A stretch of DNA of 64,000 bases from Erodium maritimum. Taxonomy: Eukaryota; Streptophyta; Magnoliopsida; Geraniales; Geraniaceae. The position numbers were made by a program, and so were the translations under genes. Of this stretch, positions 26,744-38,141 are shown one piece after another. The notes beneath the pieces were generated by a model. It saw only the letters and a program-made list of their open reading frames with translations, was not told the origin of the DNA and ran no database searches. The stretch covers positions 46,014,638 to 46,078,637 of the forward strand of contig OY997589.1 in the NCBI GenBank assembly GCA_963921825.1, written 5' to 3'. Each line of letters starts with the position of its first letter. Positions within the stretch are counted from its first letter, which is position 1.

Positions 26744-29700
26744 TAGACATATTGTAATATGTAAGAAACCAAGAGTAACAAAATGTTCTTTTTGTTCCTC
26801 AAGGGACTCCTATGAACCTCCAGTTGTGTATAGGCATTGATGTGCCTATTATAGTACCCCAACAACCGTGGAAAAACTTAATTCGAGACCATTTGGGCTT
26901 CAAACAAAATAGCCTGTCATCTAGACATACACCATAATATTTAAGAACTCAATAGGAGTAACAAATTGTACTTTTTGTCCATTAAAGGACTCATATGGGC
27001 TTCTAGTTGTGTATACAAAGAGATATTCCTATTAAAGTACCCAACTACTGTGGAACCCAATCCGAGACAATTTGGACTCCAAACAAGTTTTTTTCTCTCA
27101 TCGAGACATACTATAGTATGTAAGAAATAAATAGGAGTAACAAATTGTTCTTTTTGTCCCTCAAAGGACTCATATGGGCCTCTAGTTCTTTATACACATA
27201 GATATGCCTATTAAAGTACTCCCACAAACCTTGGGAACCCAAATCCGAGACCGTTTGTGATTGAAACAATATAGTCTTTAATCTAGACATATTGTAATAT
27301 GTAAGAAACCAGGAGTAACAAAATGTTCTTTTTGTTCCTCAAGGGACTCCTATGGGCCTCTAGTTGTGTATAGGCATCGATATGCCTATTAAAGTACCCA
27401 ACCAATCGTGGAAAAACTCAATTCGAGACCATTTGGGCTTAAAACAAAATAGCCTCTCATCTAGACATACACCATAATATTTAAGAAATCAATAGGAGTA
27501 ACAAATTGTTCTTTTTGTCCATTATAGGACTCATATGGGCTTCTAGTTGTGTGTACAAATAGATATTCCTATTAAAGTACCCCAACTACTGTGGGAACCC
27601 AATCCGAGACAAATTGGATTCCAAACAAGTTTTTCTCTCATCTAGACATACTATAGTATTTAAGAAATAAGTAGGAGTAACAAATTGTTCTTTTTGTCCC
27701 TCAAAGGACTCATATGGGCCTCTAGGTGTTTATACACATAGATATGCCTATTAAAGTACTCCCACAAACCTTGGGAACCCAAATCCGAGACCTTTTGTGA
27801 TTGAAACATTATAGTCTTTCATCTAGACATATTGTAATATGTAAGAAAACAGAAGTAAAAAAAATGTTCTTTTTGTTCCTCAAGGGACTCCTATGGGCCT
27901 CTAGTTGTGTATAGGCATTGATATGCCTATTAAAGTACCCAACCAATCGTGGAAAAACTCAATTCAAGACCATTTGGGCTTCAAACAAAATAGCCTCTCA
28001 TCTAGACATACACCATAATATTTAAGAAATCAATAGGAGTAACAAATTGTTCTTTTTGTCCATTATAGGACTCATATGGGCTTCTAGTTGTGTCTACAAA
28101 TAGATATTCCTATTAAAGTACCCCAACTACTGTGGGAACCCAATCCGAGACAATTTGGACTCCAAACAAGTTTTTCTCTCATCTAGACATACTATAGTAT
28201 TTAAGAAATAAATAGGAGTAACAAATTGTTCTTTTTGTCCCTCAAAGAACTCATATGGGCCTCTAGTTGTTTATACACATAGATATGCCTATTAAAGTAC
28301 TACAACAAACCTTGGGAACCCATATCCGAGACCGTTTGTGATTGAAACAATATAGTCTTTAATCTAGACATATTGTAATATGTAATAAACCAGGAGTAAC
28401 AAAATGTTCTTTTTGTTCCTCAAGGGACTCCTATGGGCCTCTAGTTGTGTATAGGCATTGATATGCCTATTAAAGTACTCAACCAATCGTGGAAAACCTC
28501 AATTCGAGACCATTTGGGCTTAAAACAAAATAGCCTCTCATCTAGACATACACTATAATATTTAAGAAGTCAATAGGAGTAACAAATTTTTCTTTTTGTC
28601 CATTAAAGGACTCATATGGGCTTATACTTGTGTCTACAAATAGATATTCCTATTAAAGTACCCCAACTACTGTGGGAACCCAATCCGAGACAATTTGGAC
28701 TCCAAACAAGTTTTTTCTCTCATCTAGACATACTATAGTATTTAAGAAATAAATAGGAGTAACAAATTGTTCTTTTTGTCCCTCAAAGAACTCATATGGG
28801 CCTCTAGTTGTTTATACACATAGATATGCCTATTAAAGTACTACCACAAACCTTGGGAACCCAAATCCGAGACCGTTTGTGATTGAAAGAATATAGTCTT
28901 TTGTCTAGACATATTGTAATATGTAAGAAACCAGGAGTAACAAAATGTTCTTTTTGTTCCTCAGGGGACTCCTATGGGCCTCTAGTTGTGTATAGGCATT
29001 GATATGCCTATTAAAGTACCCAGCCAATCGTGGAAAACCTCAATTCGAGACCATTTGGGCTTAAAATAAAATAGCCTCTCATCTAGACATACGCCATAAT
29101 ATTTAAGAAATCAATAAGAGTAACAAATTTTTCTTTTTGTCCATTATAGGACTCATATGGGCTTCTAGTTGTGTATACAAGTAGATATTCTTATTAAAGT
29201 ACCCCAACTACTGTGGGAACCCAATCCGAGACAATTTGGATTCCAAAGAAGTTTTTCTCTCATCTAGACATATTATAGTATTTAAGAAATAAGTAGGAGT
29301 AACAAATTATTCTTTTTGTCCCTCAAAGGACTCATATGGGCCTCTAGTTGTTTATACACATAGATATGCCTATTAAAGTACTCCCACAAACCTTGGGAAC
29401 CCAAATCCGAGACCTTTTGTGATTGAAACATTATAGTCTTTCATCTAGGCATATTGTAATATGTAAGAAAACAGAAGTAAAAAAACGTTCTTTTTGTTCC
29501 TCAAGGGACTCCTATGGGCCTCTAGTTGTGTATAGGCATTGATATGCCTATTAAAGTACCCAACCAATCGTGGAAAAACTCAATTCGAGACCATTTGGGC
29601 TTAAAACAAAATAGCCTCTCATCTAGACATACACTATAATATTTAAGAAGTCAATAGGAGTAACAAATTTTTCTTTTTTTCCATTAAAGGACTCATATGG

Positions 29701-30688
29701 GCTTATAGTTGTGTCTACAAATAGATATTCCTATTAAGGTACCCCAACTACTGTGGGAACCCAATCCGAGACAATTTGGACTCCAAAGAAGTTTTTTCTC
29801 TCATCTAGACATACTATAGTATTTAAGAAATAAATAGGAGTAACAAATTGTTCTTTTTGTCCCTCAAAGAACTCATATGGGCCTCTAGTTGTTTATACAC
29901 ATAGATATGCCTATTAAAGTACTACCACAAACATTGGGAACAAAAATCCGAGACCGTTTGTGATTGAAACAATATAGTCTTTTGTCTAGACATATTGTAA
30001 TATGTAAGAAACCAGGAGTAACAAAATGTTCTTTTTGTTCCTCAAGGGACTCCTATGGGCCTATAGTTGTGTATAGGCATTGATATGCCAATTAAAGTAC
30101 CCAGCCAATCGTGGAAAACCTCAATTCGAGACCATTTGGGCTTAAAATAAAATAGCCTCTCATCTAGACATACACTATAATATTTAAGAAGTCAATAGGA
30201 GTAACAAATTGTTCTTTTTGTCCCTCAAAGAACTCATATGGGCCTCTAGTTGTTTATACACATAGATATGCCTATTAAAGTACTACCACAAACCTTGGGA
30301 ACCCGAATCCGAGACCTTTAGTGATTGAAACAATATAGTCTTTCATCTAGACATATTGTAATATGTAAGAAACCAGGAGTAACAAAATGTTCTTTTTGTT
30401 CCTCAAGGGACTCCTATGAACCTCCAGTTGTGTATAGGCATTGATGTGCCTATTACAGTACCCCAACAACCGTGGAAAAACTTAATTCGAGACCATTTGG
30501 GCTTCAAACAAAATAGCCTGTCATCTAGACATACACCATAATATTTAAGAAATCAATAGGAGTAACAAATTGTTCTTTTTGTCCATTATATGACTCATAT
30601 GGGCTTCTAGTTGTGTATACAAATAGATATTCCTTTTAAAGTACCCAACTACTGTGGGAACCCAATCCGAGACAATTTGGACTCCAAA
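26744..30688 (-). repeat. Inverted satellite block, 3.9 kb
   Basis: The orientation flips inside a B monomer: ttacaatatgtcta, nine bases, then tagacatattgtaa. Monomers then run in reverse order (A, C, B repeating on the plus strand) until ggactccaaaca meets gtagttgggg at about 30688. That joint is C monomer to C monomer and restores forward orientation. Positions 26621-29804 are nearly identical to 57801-61044. No D monomers are present. Confidence 0.95.
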
Positions 30689-32064
30689 CAGTAGTTGGGG
30701 GTACTTTAATAGGAATATCTATCTGTATACACAACTAGAAGCCCATATGAGTCCTATAATGGACAAAAAGAACAATTTGTAACTCCTATTGATTTCTTAA
30801 ATATTATGGCGTATCTCTAGATGAGAGGGTATTATGTTTGAAGCCCAAATGGTCTCGAATTAAGTTTTTCCACGGTTGTTGGGGTACTGTAATAGGCACA
30901 TCAATGACTATACACAACTAGAGGCCCATAGGAGTCCCTTGAGGAACAAAATGAACATTTTGTTACTCCTGGTTTCTTACATATTACAATATTTCTAGAT
31001 GAAAGACTATTTGTTTCAATCACAAACGGTCTCGGATTTGGGTTTCCAAGGTTTTTGGGAGTACTTTAATAGGCATATCTATTTGTATAAACAACTAGAG
31101 GCCCATATGAGTCCTTTGATGGACAAAAAGAACAATTTGTTACTCCTATTTATTTCATACATACTATAGTACGTCTAGATGAGAGCAAAACTTGTTTGGA
31201 GACCAAACAGTCTTGGATTGGGTTCCCACAGTAGTTGGGGTACTTTAATAGGAATATCTATTTGTATACACAACTATAAGCCCATATGAGTCCTTTAATG
31301 GACAAAATGATCAATTTGTTACTCCTATTGACTTCTTAAATATTATAGTGTATATCTAGATGAGATGCTATTTTGTTTGAAGCCCAAATGGTCTCTAATT
31401 GAGTTTTTCCACGGTTGGTGAGGAACTTTAATAGGCATATCAATGCCTATACACAACTAGAGGCCCATAGGAGTCCCTTGAGGAACAAAAAGATCATTTT
31501 GTTAGTCCTGGTTTCTTATATATTACAATTTGTCTAGATAAAAGACTATATTGTTTCAATCACAAACGGTCTCGGATTTGGGTTCCCAAGGTTTGTGGGA
31601 GTACTTTAATAGGCATATCTATGTGTATAAACAACTAGAGGCCCATATGAGTCCTTTGATGGACAAAAAGAACAATTTGTTACTCCTATTTATTTCTTAC
31701 ATACTATAGTATGTCTAGATGAGAGAAAAAACTTGTTTGGAGTCCAAATTGTCTCGGATTGGGTTCCCTCAGTAGTTGGGTACTTTAATAGGAATATCTA
31801 TTTGTATACACAACTAGAAGCCCATATGAGTCCTTTAATGGACAAAAATAACAATTTGTTACTCCTATTGACTTCTTAAATATTATAGTGTATTTCTAGA
31901 TGAGAGACTATTTTGTTTGAAGCCCAAATGGTCTCGAATTGAGTTTTTCTACGGTAGTTGGGGTACTGTCATAGGCACATCAATGCCTATACATAACTAG
32001 AGTCTCATAGGAGTCCCTTGAGGAACAAAAAGAACATTTTGTTACTCCTGATTTCTTATATATT
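30689..32064 (+). repeat. ~180-bp satellite array, forward orientation, block 4
   Basis: Seven to eight ABC-type monomers run in forward orientation. The block ends at ttcttatatatt (to 32064), where the Gypsy element is inserted. The array resumes at 38536 with attacaatatgtctag, the expected continuation of the same monomer. Confidence 0.93.
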
Positions 32065-33440
32065 CGTTTTTCGCAAAACTGATTGAAAAATACCAACTAG
32101 ATTTTTCCAAAAGTTGTGGGACCCACCTTGACACTTGTCAATTATATGGTGGTGTTAGTTTTGGGGGGAAAAGGTGTGGAGGAGGTGTGTTGGCCGAAAT
32201 TAAGGGTTAAAAGAAGAAAAACAATAGAATTTTAGTTAGTTGATTAAATTAGAAAAGAAGAGAGAGTTTAGAGAGAGAAGGAGAAGAAGAAGAAGAAGAA
32301 GGAAGAGAGGGAAAGCTAGGGTTTGAGGAGAATCAAGCCCTTGGATCGTCTTGAAGCAAAGAGCAATCCCGTTCCCCTCATCCTCCTCTACGGTATTATC
32401 CAAACCGATTCTCGTTTTGTTTATTTTGGAAGGTTAGGGTTTGGGTGAAACTATTAGTTTAAGGTGGTTTGGTGTTGGGGGAATTATTGGAGACGTTTTG
32501 GAGGTGTTTGGATGGAAGAGATGACGTTTTCCGGTGACCGGAGACTCGGGAGGAGCTCCGGCCACCGTGGGTGGTGGCCGGCCGGCCATGAGGTGGCTGG
32601 CCAGAGCTGGCAGCAGCCACCACATGGTGGCCGAGCCTCCCCTTAAACCCTAGGGTCTCGGCCAAGGAGTTTGGGTGGGGCCCACGTGCTCGGGTGCTCG
32701 GGTTTTACCGTTCGGGTGGTTTAAAACGTTCCCCGGACTAATTATCCTTAATCGAATCAAAATTTGGAATTAAATTGGAGAAGTTGTAATTAACGGGTTT
32801 TAGAAACTTTAAACGTTAATTATTTGACTTAGAAGTCGGAATTCGATTACGTCAAATGCGTTGGGTTCCTTGAATTATTCTAAGACCGTAGAAACAAAAA
32901 CGGGGGCTTTCGGAGCCCCGGAAGGCAATTAACAAAAACCGGGCAGATTCGCCATGTCGGGCGAATCGAGCCTTTACGAGTCCTTTAACGACAATGTCGA
33001 GTAATTGGGAAGTTTAAGAGAGATCGACATTGTCGGGGTTGAGTTTGGGCATCGAGTTTAATGGTTTTCGGTTTATTCTTGCGAGTTGTTTAGTGACTTT
33101 AAATTGTGTTCCTTTAGATCGTGCCACGGGCCGAGGCAAGGGAAAGCTGGGTGAGTGACTGAGATCATCACCGGAGCTCGTGGTTTGGCTTTTGGGAGAA
33201 CACGCCCGAGGTAGGGAAAAGTAGCCGGATCTCGGCCCTGACTAGGGAAAGTTAATAGTAGAATTGCTTGTGACACCGGGGTGTCGTGGGTTGAGTAGAT
33301 CTATTTAAATATTAGAAAAGCATGATACGGGATTGTAGCGTTTATTAGAAAAGCATGTTACGGGAATTTAGTAATTATGAGAAAAGCATGTAACACTTAG
33401 TAGTGTCGTAGGAGCAGAGAACTTATCGATGTTAGAAATA

Positions 33441-33590
33441 CTGGAGGCATATGACCATGCCCGGAGGTTGATTGTGAACTTATCGATATTAGGAGTACTG
33501 GAGGCATATGACCATGCCCGGAGGTTGATTGTGAAACTGTTGATATTAGGATTGTTGGAGACTTGGGTTAAGCCGGAGGTTGATTGTTTA
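33441..33590 (+). repeat. 57-bp minisatellite in the 5' LTR
   Basis: Two full copies of a unit beginning ctggaggcatatgaccatgc start at 33441 and 33498, a 57-bp period. A degenerate third follows near 33555, where ccggaggttgattgt recurs. Confidence 0.8.
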
Positions 33591-34175
33591 TTTTGGCGTC
33601 TTGGGTGGCCTTGAGAGCCCGTGTATTATTATTGTTGAGTCTTGGGTGGCCATGAGAGCCCGTATTATTATTCGTGTTTGGGTGGCCATGAGAGCCCGTA
33701 CTTTACTGTTGGTGTTTTAGCTGGCTTACGAGTTAGAGTCTCGGTAAGTTGCAAGCGTGTTTTATTGTTGTGTTTTGGGTGGCCATGAGTGCCCGTGGGG
33801 TTGTTGAACCCGTGTCTTTACCTTTGGTGTTTTGGGTGGCCTTGAGAGCCCGTGTACTAAGGTTGGTGTCTTTGGTTGGCCTACCGAGTTAGAGTCTCGG
33901 GGGGTTGCAAGCTTTCTTTAGCTGGCTTACGAGTTAGAGTCTCGGTAAGTTGCAAGCGTGTTTTATGGTTGGTGTCTTGGGAGGCCGTGAGTGCCCGTGG
34001 GGTTGTTGAACCCGAATCTTGACCGTTGGTGTGTCTTGAGTGGTAGTGAGTGTTGTGGGGTTGTTGAACCCGATTTTTGATCGTTGGTGTGTCTTGAGTG
34101 GCAGTGAGTGCCCGTGGGGTTGTTGAACCCGAGTCTTGATTGTTGAGGTGTCTTGATTGGCCTTGAGTGCCTGTG
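33590..34175 (+). repeat. Degenerate minisatellite (gtggccatgagagcccgt family) in the 5' LTR
   Basis: Many imperfect copies of ttgggtggccatgagagccc occur, interleaved with longer units. These carry ggcttacgagttagagtctc (33722 and 33922, with a variant near 33875) and gtggggttgttgaacccg (33796, 33997, 34056 and 34117). The pattern suggests repeated slippage and unequal exchange inside the LTR. Confidence 0.75.
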
Positions 34176-34204
34176 TTGTTGAACTGATTGTGACTGTGAT
34201 TGTG

Positions 34205-34400
34205 GTTGCCTGAGTGAGAGAGGTTACTGAGACAGGTCAACCGCCTGGCCTGAGTGGTTCGGCAAAGCGCGTGAGTGAGACAGGTCGACCGCCTGGCCTG
34301 AGTGGTTCGGCAAAGCGCGTGAGTGAGAGAGATTACTGAGACAGGTCGACCGCCTGGCCTGAGTGGTTCGGCAAAGCGCGTGAGTGAGGGAGGTTACTGA
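34205..34400 (+). repeat. Minisatellite (gacaggtcgaccgcctggcc) in the 5' LTR
   Basis: Three copies of a unit contain acaggtcgaccgcctggcct and ggttcggcaaagcgcgtgag, with spacers of unequal length (with or without agagagattactg). Confidence 0.85.
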
Positions 34401-34672
34401 GCAGCTGGTTTGCGATCCTTTGTGATCTTGTTTGGTGTGCGATTCCTTGTGATCTTGTTTGGCGTTGTTCTCTTTCTGTCGTGTCCTTGGAGGAGGTCGT
34501 CGATAGTTGTGTCGGGTCTACATTGTGTTATCGAGTGTTGAGTCTGTTGAGGAAGGTAACGAGTTGTGGGTCAGTTGGGTACTTGAGTTGGGGACTGTAG
34601 TCCCAGTGTTGGGTTTGTTTTTAGTGTTATTGGCTTTATCTACTAATTATGCCATAGTCAGTCTGTTATCCG

Positions 34673-34715
34673 TGGAGGTGAGCGAACGCTCACCCCTAGC
34701 TGCTTTTCCTACAGG
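34673..34715 (+). promoter_or_regulatory. Conserved LTR hairpin followed by a pyrimidine tract and cag
   Basis: The stem ggtgagcg/cgctcacc is followed by a pyrimidine-rich stretch ending ttttcctacagg. A related copy lies in the leader at about 36311-36360 (ggaggtgagcataacgctca) and a diverged one in the unrelated LTR fragment at about 157-195. Position near the LTR 3' end and recurrence suggest a transcript-processing or initiation signal, but the function is inferred only. Confidence 0.45.
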
Positions 34716-34969
34716 TACTGATCACCGGACGGACTAGGTTAGCTCTTGAAGTTCATGGAGCTTGGAGCGGAGTCTGGTCTTTACTTTTGTTGAGTCTAGT
34801 GACGGATGTGTACCTTGTCCACTTGTTGGGACGTTTTTGTATTGTAAATACTACTATTATTTTGGTAAATAAATGGAAATGTCAAAGCTTTTATTCAAAA
34901 CAGGTTTTAAGTATTCATGTTTTAAAAGTTCGCGTCCCGAGTTCGATTCGCTGAAATTGGGGCGTGACA

Positions 34970-34987
34970 GCTTGTTATCAGAGCTCG
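34970..34987 (+). other. Primer-binding site, tRNA-Met type
   Basis: Immediately after the LTR terminus the sequence reads gcttgttatcagagctcg. The core tatcagagc matches the usual plant PBS complementary to the 3' end of initiator tRNA-Met, with one mismatch just upstream (tgtt where tggt is usual). Its position directly next to the LTR end supports the call. Confidence 0.8.
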
Positions 34988-36632
34988 AGGTTTCAAACCT
35001 CGGACGGTCCGTCAATTAGGTGGGAGAGTCGAGTCAGTGTAGACCCGTCATGTCCTGAGTCTTGTTTTTGTTTGTGCGTATGTTACAGTATTTTGTTGCT
35101 GGCATACTGATTGTGTGTGATTGCGTGAACTGTTTTGAAACTGTCGCGGGTCGACTCAGGAGCGCTCCTGTAGTCGAACGTGACGGTGCTGATATCAAGT
35201 CGGTACAACGTAGTTCGGGGACGCCTGGACCGGGTTGTAACTGCGGGATGTCAAGTTTGAGGTTTTAAAAATGAAGTGGAGAAGGCTTTACAAAATTTGA
35301 TTGTTTTGAGGTTGTTTGACGCCGTGGGCGTTTGTGTTTGACTTTTATTGGCCCGGTGGGCGGTGTTTGACTTTGGTTGGCCCGGTGGGCGGGTGTCGTC
35401 GTTATTGTTGTTATGGGTGTTTGGCCGGTTGGGCTTGTGTTTGTGGTTTAGTCGGGTTTTGTGGTACGTGTTTGGTCTTTTTGGTGGTTAAATGTCTGCG
35501 AAGCACAAGTGTGCGGGTCACCAAGAGACGGGTAGGATGCGAGTGTCCTCGGATCGACGTGACGGGGTGCTAGGGGCGAAGCTGTCGCAGTTACGGGACG
35601 GACCACGGGCCGACCTGGTACGAGACCAGGACGGGCTCGCTGGTCCGATCCGGCAACCAGCACGGACCGGCTGGCTTGCCGGCCCGGCAGCCAGCACGGC
35701 ACGGCTGGTGTGCCGACACGGGCGATGTTCCGGCCCGGCATCCAGACCGGCACGGACGGCCTGCTGGCCCGGATTGCCATATGGTCCGGTCCACCTGCCG
35801 GATCGGTCCAGCCGGGTTTCAAAAAAAAAAGGAGAAAAAAAAGGGGGAAGAGGGTTGGCTTCGTTGTGCGTTGAAGGTTGTGGTTGAGTGACTCGGTTCT
35901 TGTTCGTGTGTTTGAGCGTTGGTTTTACGGGTTGTGTTCGCGGGGTGGGTTGTAGAGGCCGTGGGCCTGGTGAACGGTTGGTTTGTTGTTGAGTTTTCCG
36001 CTTCGCATTATTTTAAATTAGGCTCTAATAGGGTGAGCAATGGTGTGTGCTCAGTTGAGAGCGTGAGTTTTCCGTCTTGAGGTTTCCCTTCGTGATCGGG
36101 TATTTGGGTGATTGAGGTTGTGAACCATAGTGATCGCTGAATTGAGGGAATGTTTCCCGTGTTGAGATTTATCTTACATGAGCGAGTCTTTGAGGAATTG
36201 ATAGCGTGAGCAGTGTGACGTTTGGCGTCAGTTTTTGAGGTAGTGGTTTGCCCTGGTTAGATTGGTAGGTCCTTGGTGCGTTACTAGTATGCCATAATCG
36301 AACGGGTGTCCGTGGAGGTGAGCATAACGCTCATCCCCTTTACTACTTTTCCCGCAAGGGACGAGTAGCGAACACTGGTTTGGTTGCGGAAAGTTATAAG
36401 TAAGTGCATAAAGGACCGAATAAGGGCTTGGTGTGCGTTGGTGTGGTTAAATTTGAGGTTCCGCCTACGTGTTATTGTAATTAAAGTATAATTAGTGTGA
36501 ACGGTGTGGCTTTTGGTAACAAGTACGTTGGGGTAGACGTAGACCATGTGAGTGTTAGTGTTTTTGAGCTGTTGTCTTTATTTGAGTTCGCAACTGAACA
36601 TTTGCGTGTATCCGTGCAGAGGATACCTGCTG
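34988..36632 (+). other. 5' leader (untranslated region) of the Gypsy element
   Basis: About 1.65 kb lies between the primer-binding site and the gag start. It includes a G/T-rich part with repeated tggcccggtgggcgg (about 35350-35400), a GC-rich part of ccggcccggcagccagcacg-like repeats (35630-35810) and a purine run (about 35821-35851). A second copy of the LTR hairpin motif lies near 36311. Overlapping ORFs on both strands at 35448-35891 follow the GC-rich repeats and show no domain. Confidence 0.65.
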
Positions 36633-38089
36633 ATGGCTCGTGGTAGACGAGGAAGAGCAGCAGTGGCACGGGGACGAGCACCCGCGCGAGGCAGGCGGGG
36701 ACGGTCAGCGGGGACACCAGGATGGGTGCCCATCGTTGAGCCCGCCGAGTACGCCGAGGCGCAGGGTGCTCCTGTCGGTGAGGACAAGAGGAGCGATGCG
36801 GGACCTTCTACGGGCACGCCCAGTGTCCCGCCGGTCGCAGACCCACCCGTCATGACTGCCCTGGATGAGCTGACCAGGACAGTCCAGAGTTTAGTGGCGG
36901 TCATTGCCAACCGAGAGTCGGCTTCACCAGCCCTAGAGGCAGCCGCGGTCCTAGTGAGGCCCGGTCAGGCAGAGGATCACACATCCCGAGCACTACTAGA
37001 CTTCCTGAAGCTCGGGATACCTACATTTGTCGGGGAGCCGAACCCTGACCGAGCCGAGAGGTGGCTAGAGCAGGTCACGCGAGACCTGGATACATCAGGT
37101 ATCGATGATGGCCGTCGCAGGGTGTCCTTCGCGGCCCACCAGCTGAGAGACAGCGCCTACCACTGGTGGGGCGTGTGAAGGACATGGTCAGTTATGACTA
37201 CAGCATCTTCCAGACGGTCTTCGTGGAACAGTACTTTCCCGAGTCGGCTCGGTTGGAGTGACATCGGCATTTTCTGGATCTGGAGCATGAGGAGTTGACG
37301 GTGGCAGAGTACGAGGCCAGATTCACAGCCCTGGCCAGATTCGCGCCGGAGATGGTGATGTCAGAGAAGAACCGTTGCCTACGGTTCTAGGGAGGACTGA
37401 GACTGGAGATTCGGAACCAGGTTCTCGCCTTGAGACTGCGGAAGTACACAGATCTCGTGGACACCGCAACGACGGTGGAGCAGGGGATCCAGGAGGCGGC
37501 CAGAACCCGCGAAGTTCGACAGCGGCCGACCAGCGTTATAGGGCCGTCCGACTCACGAGACTCGCGGAGGTAGAGGACCACGGGGTTCTTTCGACCCCAT
37601 GCTCAGCAGGGTGGACCGAGACAGATGGGGTCGGTAGCATCAGTGGGGCCAGCCGCCTCAGAGTGGGGGACGACATGTTTTACATGTGGGCAGCGAGACC
37701 ACTTTTATCGAGAGTGTCCGATGGGAGGAGGGCCCGCGGTGCTACCAGCGACCACCTGGACAGGCCAGGGCACGGAGCCGAGGGCCGACAATAGGAGGTG
37801 TTTCCGGTGCAACCGGGTCGGGCACGCTGTTGCAAGGTGCCCCGAGCCGATTTTGGCAACGTCAGCGCAGCGGCCACGCCAGAGTCAACAGTCGAGGTTT
37901 TCGCAGCCGTCGACGAGCGGGCCAGCACCGAGACAGCAGCGGAGCTATGGACATCCAGCGGTTAGTGCGCCGAGTCAGAGGCAGCAGGCGCCAGCGGGAA
38001 GAGTGTACGCGGTTACCGATTCCCGGGCCCCAGGATCCTCTACCTACCGCGAGACCTATCAGGGTACGTGTTTATTGTACCTTTTATGA
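36633..38089 (+). pseudogene. gag: Gag polyprotein pseudogene (Ty3/Gypsy)
   Basis: Gag builds the virus-like particle and packages the element's RNA. I take the ATG at 36633, which opens a basic Arg/Gly/Ala-rich N-terminus (MARGRRGRAAVARGRAPARG) typical of plant Gypsy gag; an in-frame upstream ATG at 36552 would add an unlikely hydrophobic extension. The capsid-like region follows with FLKLGIPTFVGEPNPDRAERW and AAHQLRDSAYHWW near 37000-37167. A one-base loss in the G run at 37167-37171 shifts the frame. After that come in-frame stops at 37259 (TGA), 37388 (TAG) and 37571 (TAG). The frame then stays open through two CCHC zinc knuckles, CFTCGQRDHFYREC and CFRCNRVGHAVARC. It ends in GRVYAVTDSRAPG, the usual lead into the protease, just before the pol deletion. 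It cannot make a full Gag. Confidence 0.88.
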
Positions 38090-38141
38090 TGCGTTATTCA
38101 AATTTCGCGGACGAAATTCCTTTAAGGGGGGTAGATTGTAA
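38090..38141 (+). pseudogene. pol: C-terminal remnant of pol, fused by deletion to gag
   Basis: In the frame ending TAA at 38139-38141 the residues FKFRGRNSFKGGRL can be read. This phrase is commonly found at the very end of plant Gypsy polyproteins next to the polypurine tract. Protease, reverse transcriptase, RNase H and integrase are absent, so a deletion of several kb joins the end of gag to the end of pol somewhere near 38060-38090. The frame differs from that of the upstream zinc knuckles. Confidence 0.7.
38121..38136 (+). other. Polypurine tract
   Basis: The sequence tttaaggggggtagat directly precedes the 3' LTR start tgtaacaacc. This is the plus-strand primer position expected in LTR retrotransposons. 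Confidence 0.85.

Larger units (their letters stand above)
32065..34969 (+). mobile_element. 5' LTR, truncated at its 5' end
   Basis: The end ggggcgtgaca at 34969 is followed immediately by the primer-binding site. The start lacks the tgtaacaacc terminus seen in the 3' LTR, so at least the ~190 bp at 38137-38326 are missing. The LTR is long (2.9 kb retained). It holds a GA-rich tract near 32264-32318, a GC-rich stretch near 32540-32640 and three minisatellite zones at 33441-34400. An aataaa polyadenylation-like hexamer lies near 34867. ORFs of 60-119 codons on either strand here are minisatellite or GC-rich artefacts; none shows a recognisable domain. Confidence 0.85.

Noticed and set aside
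32640..32655. Telomere-like aaaccctag
   Set aside because: It is a single occurrence inside the LTR with no tandem array.
33881..34240. 119-codon minus-strand ORF rich in Thr, His and Asn
   Set aside because: It is antisense to the LTR minisatellite and only reflects repeat periodicity.
35448..35891. Overlapping GC-rich ORFs of 67-131 codons on both strands in the Gypsy leader
   Set aside because: They follow cggcccggca-type repeats, several frames are open at once, there is no domain, and the position is between the primer-binding site and gag.
36552..36632. Upstream ATG at 36552 as the gag start
   Set aside because: It would add a hydrophobic, Cys-rich extension of 27 residues not expected in gag. 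The ATG at 36633 opens the typical basic N-terminus.
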